The translations under genes and the position numbers were made by a program. 51,697 bases of DNA from Bacillota bacterium. GTDB taxonomy: Bacteria > Bacillota > Clostridia > Lachnospirales > Lachnospiraceae. Under the pieces are notes generated by a model that was not told where the DNA came from, made no database searches, and saw only the letters and a list, made by a program, of their open reading frames with translations. This document shows positions 49,949 through 51,697 of this stretch, one piece after another (within the stretch, counting starts at the first letter, position 1; each line of letters starts with the position of its first letter). The DNA lies in contig JAEZUM010000018.1 of assembly GCA_023421075.1 (NCBI GenBank), forward strand, positions 1 to 51,697. Direction: 5' to 3'.

Positions 49949-50959
49949 TTAGTTATTAATTAATTTTGCCTTATTGGTCCAGCTCATCATCTTGCGAAGC
50001 TCCGTACCAACCTTCTCTAATTGATGCTCTGATTCAATTCTTCTCTTAGCATTGAAGTTCGGACAACCTACCTGATTCTCGAGTAACCAGTTACGTGCAA
50101 AGGTTCCGTCCTGTATATCGGTAAGGATCTGCTTCATGGTAGCCTTTGTCTCAGCAGTAATGATCTTGGAACCGGTAATATAATCACCATACTCTGCTGT
50201 ATTGGAGATGGAATATCTCATTCCTGCGAAGCCGCTCTCATTGATTAAGTCAACAATCAGCTTCATCTCATGAATACACTCAAAGTATGCGCTCTCAGGC
50301 TCATAACCGGCTTCTACCAAAGTCTCAAAGCCTGCCTTCATCAGAGCTGTAACACCGCCACAGAGAACTGCCTGCTCACCAAAGAGATCTGTCTCGGTCT
50401 CTTCACGGAAGGTTGTCTGAAGTACACCTGCTCTTGCTCCACCGATAGCAAGTGCATAAGCAAGACCAAGATCATGTGCCTTACCGGTCGCATTCTGATG
50501 AACTGCGATAAGACAAGGTACACCACGACCTTCCTGATATTGACTTCTAACCGTATGTCCGGGTCCCTTCGGAGCGATCATTAATACGTCTACATCAGCC
50601 GGAGGAATGATCTGACCAAAATGAATACTGAAGCCATGAGCAAACATCAATGCATTTCCGGCTACTAAGTTCGGAGCAATCGATTCCTTATACATCTTTG
50701 CCTGCTTCTCATCATTGATAAGTATCATGATGATATCAGCCTTCTTTGCAGCCTCTGCTGCGGTGTATACTTCAAAGCCTGCTGCTTCTGCCTTTGCCCA
50801 TGACTTGCTGCCTTCATAGAGACCAATGATAACATGAGCTCCTGATTCCTTTGCATTCAACGCATGCGCATGTCCCTGGCTGCCGTAACCGATGACTGCA
50901 ATCGTCTTTCCCTCTAACAATGAAAGATTACAATCTTGTTGATAATAGATTTTAGCCAT
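49949..50959 (-). CDS. ilvC: Ketol-acid reductoisomerase
   Basis: Converts acetolactate or acetohydroxybutyrate to the dihydroxy acids of valine, leucine and isoleucine synthesis, using Mg2+ and NAD(P)H. The 336-residue protein is the short class I form. The dinucleotide motif GYGSQGHAHALNAKESG starts near residue 24. The metal and substrate region includes APKGPGHTVRSQY (about 130), DLFGEQAVLCGG (about 190) and YFECIHEMKLIVDLI (about 225), with SNTAEYGDY near 250. An AAGGAGG ribosome site lies upstream of the ATG but sits in a stem with TCCTCC (see 50967-51024). It follows ilvN by 124 bases and is ended by a strong terminator. Confidence 0.96.
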   Translation of the reverse strand: MAKIYYQQDCNLSLLEGKTIAVIGYGSQGHAHALNAKESGAHVIIGLYEGSKSWAKAEAAGFEVYTAAEAAKKADIIMILINDEKQAKMYKESIAPNLVAGNALMFAHGFSIHFGQIIPPADVDVLMIAPKGPGHTVRSQYQEGRGVPCLIAVHQNATGKAHDLGLAYALAIGGARAGVLQTTFREETETDLFGEQAVLCGGVTALMKAGFETLVEAGYEPESAYFECIHEMKLIVDLINESGFAGMRYSISNTAEYGDYITGSKIITAETKATMKQILTDIQDGTFARNWLLENQVGCPNFNAKRRIESEHQLEKVGTELRKMMSWTNKAKLINN

Positions 50960-50966
50960 TTCCTAA

Positions 50967-51024
50967 ATCCTCCTTATATTTGTTTAGGAGGATTTTATCC
51001 TCCTTATATTTGTTTGGGAGGATT
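50967..51024 (-). repeat. Two 28-bp direct repeats, each masking a ribosome site, before ilvC
   Basis: The segment 50967-50994 recurs at 50997-51024 with one mismatch (A50986 versus G51016) and a 30-bp period. On the minus strand each copy contains TCCTCC and, about 12-13 bases later, GGAGGA, so each can fold into a hairpin that hides the AAGGAGG. The copy nearest ilvC supplies its ribosome site. A further TCCTCC is at 51029-51034 on the plus strand. Confidence 0.75.
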
Positions 51025-51083
51025 CCCATCCTCCGCTATTAGCCTGCTTTGCAGGTATATTGCATTATGTAGCTTATCCGGTT

Positions 51084-51587
51084 CTAATCGATATAATCAG
51101 CGATGTCACCGGAGCCTCTGGTAAGACCGGTGATTCCGGTACGTACCATTTCCTTAATTGTATAAGGTCCCAGGAGATTGATAAAAGCATCTATCTTATC
51201 CTGATTGCCTGTAAGCTCAATCATCAGGGATTCCAGTGCCACATCCACGATCTTGGCACGGAAAATATCAGCAATAGACATAATTGCCTGTCGATCCTTC
51301 TCAGCCGCAACAACCTTTACCAATATCAATTCTCGTGTTACGGATTCACCGGGAGCCAGCTCCTTGATCTCAATCACATCCTCCAGCTTTAATAGCTGCT
51401 TTCTGATCTGTTCTAAGATCTGATCATCTCCATGTGCCAAAATAGTCATTCTTGAGATAGATGGATCCTGAGTCTCACCAACGGTCAAGCTGTCAATATT
51501 ATAACCTCTTCTGCTGAATAATCCTGCAACCCGGCTAAGAACACCCGCAGTGTTATCTACCAGAACCGACAATACCATTCTCTTCAT
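51084..51587 (-). CDS. ilvN: Acetolactate synthase small (regulatory) subunit
   Basis: Regulates the acetohydroxyacid synthase large subunit and gives valine feedback inhibition. The 167-residue protein starts MKRMVLSVLVDNTAGVLSRV, then AGLFSRRGYNIDSLTVG, which is the N-terminal ACT domain. A second ACT-like region starts near residue 80 (RELILVKVVAAEKDRQAIMS), followed by IELTGNQDKIDAFINLL, and the C terminus is MVRTGITGLTRG. The length is usual. AGGAGAGGAG lies upstream of the ATG. No large-subunit gene lies within the window; it may be upstream beyond 51697. ilvC follows. Confidence 0.94.
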   Translation of the reverse strand: MKRMVLSVLVDNTAGVLSRVAGLFSRRGYNIDSLTVGETQDPSISRMTILAHGDDQILEQIRKQLLKLEDVIEIKELAPGESVTRELILVKVVAAEKDRQAIMSIADIFRAKIVDVALESLMIELTGNQDKIDAFINLLGPYTIKEMVRTGITGLTRGSGDIADYID

Positions 51588-51621
51588 AGCATGCTCCTCT
51601 CCTGTGTCCCTGATTTATAAG

Positions 51622-51658
51622 AAAAGCCCGTCACCACAGGACACTCTGTAATGGGGCT
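51622..51658 (-). terminator. Terminator or attenuator just upstream of ilvN
   Basis: On the minus strand AGCCC CATTACAG (51658 inward) pairs with CTGTGGTG...GGGCT (to 51625) with two GU pairs and a small bulge, followed by TTTTCTT. It ends about 35 bases before the ilvN start. It could be an attenuator of ilvN-ilvC or the terminator of a gene beyond the edge. No T-box signature is visible in the 110 bases available. Confidence 0.65.
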
Positions 51659-51697
51659 GCTGTTGCTGTATAAAAAGTAAGTTTATTAAGTTGTATG

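Noticed and set aside
50967..51024. Two repeats as the start of a CRISPR array
   Set aside because: The interval between copies is 2 bp, not a spacer of 30 or more, and no cas genes are near; the repeat carries the ilvC ribosome site.

Overview
The window reads as chromosomal DNA of a low-to-mid GC anaerobic Firmicute, most likely a Lachnospiraceae member (Clostridium cluster XIVa, the general neighbourhood of plant-glycan fermenters such as Lachnoclostridium phytofermentans). The support is: strong AGGAGG ribosome sites, a tyrosine T-box, GH65 phosphorylases with a beta-phosphoglucomutase, a large 2-hydroxyacyl-CoA dehydratase activase-type protein, a C_GCAxxG_C_C protein and an aroF-tyrA-aroA order. 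I see no phage, insertion sequence, CRISPR array, rRNA or tRNA. Names come from motif recognition by eye, not from database searches.

Layout. 1-107: start of an EF-G-like GTPase gene. 388-741: a consensus promoter followed by a long folded RNA that resembles 6S RNA. 964-4572: aromatic amino acid genes aroF-tyrA-aroA. 4755-7577: membrane-anchored type I pullulanase. 7700-9797: a TetR-controlled cluster of small membrane proteins with three matching operators; one gene is frameshifted. 9978-11664: tyrS with its T-box. 11878-12321: C_GCAxxG_C_C protein. 12445-15960: heterodimeric ABC exporter. 16198-20439: 1413-residue double activase. 20858-23390: cobalamin-binding protein coupled to a MacB-like ABC transporter.

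23625-37083 is a locus for alpha-linked glucosides. A LacI regulator (26865-27878) lies between two minus-strand operons. One carries a beta-phosphoglucomutase, a membrane-anchored beta-helix hydrolase-like protein and a discoidin-domain protein. The other carries a wall-anchored beta-sandwich-like protein, a sugar-binding lipoprotein, two permeases and two GH65 phosphorylases. The inferred flow is surface binding or cleavage, ABC import (the ATPase must come from elsewhere), phosphorolysis to beta-glucose 1-phosphate, and mutase conversion to glucose 6-phosphate. LacI-type operator sequences occur at the import operon promoter, at lacI itself and inside the binding-protein gene. A self-complementary element of about 204 bp separates the binding-protein gene from the permeases.

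37482-42408 holds a Big2-domain secreted protein, small proteins, an isochorismatase-family hydrolase, a SanA/YdcF-type protein and an Lsa-type ABC-F protein with an attenuator-like leader. 42850-49645 is a second sugar operon: tetR, GH2 glycosidase, GPH symporter, GH36 alpha-galactosidase. 49949 to the end is ilvC and ilvN, with an RBS-masking repeat before ilvC and an attenuator-like hairpin before ilvN.
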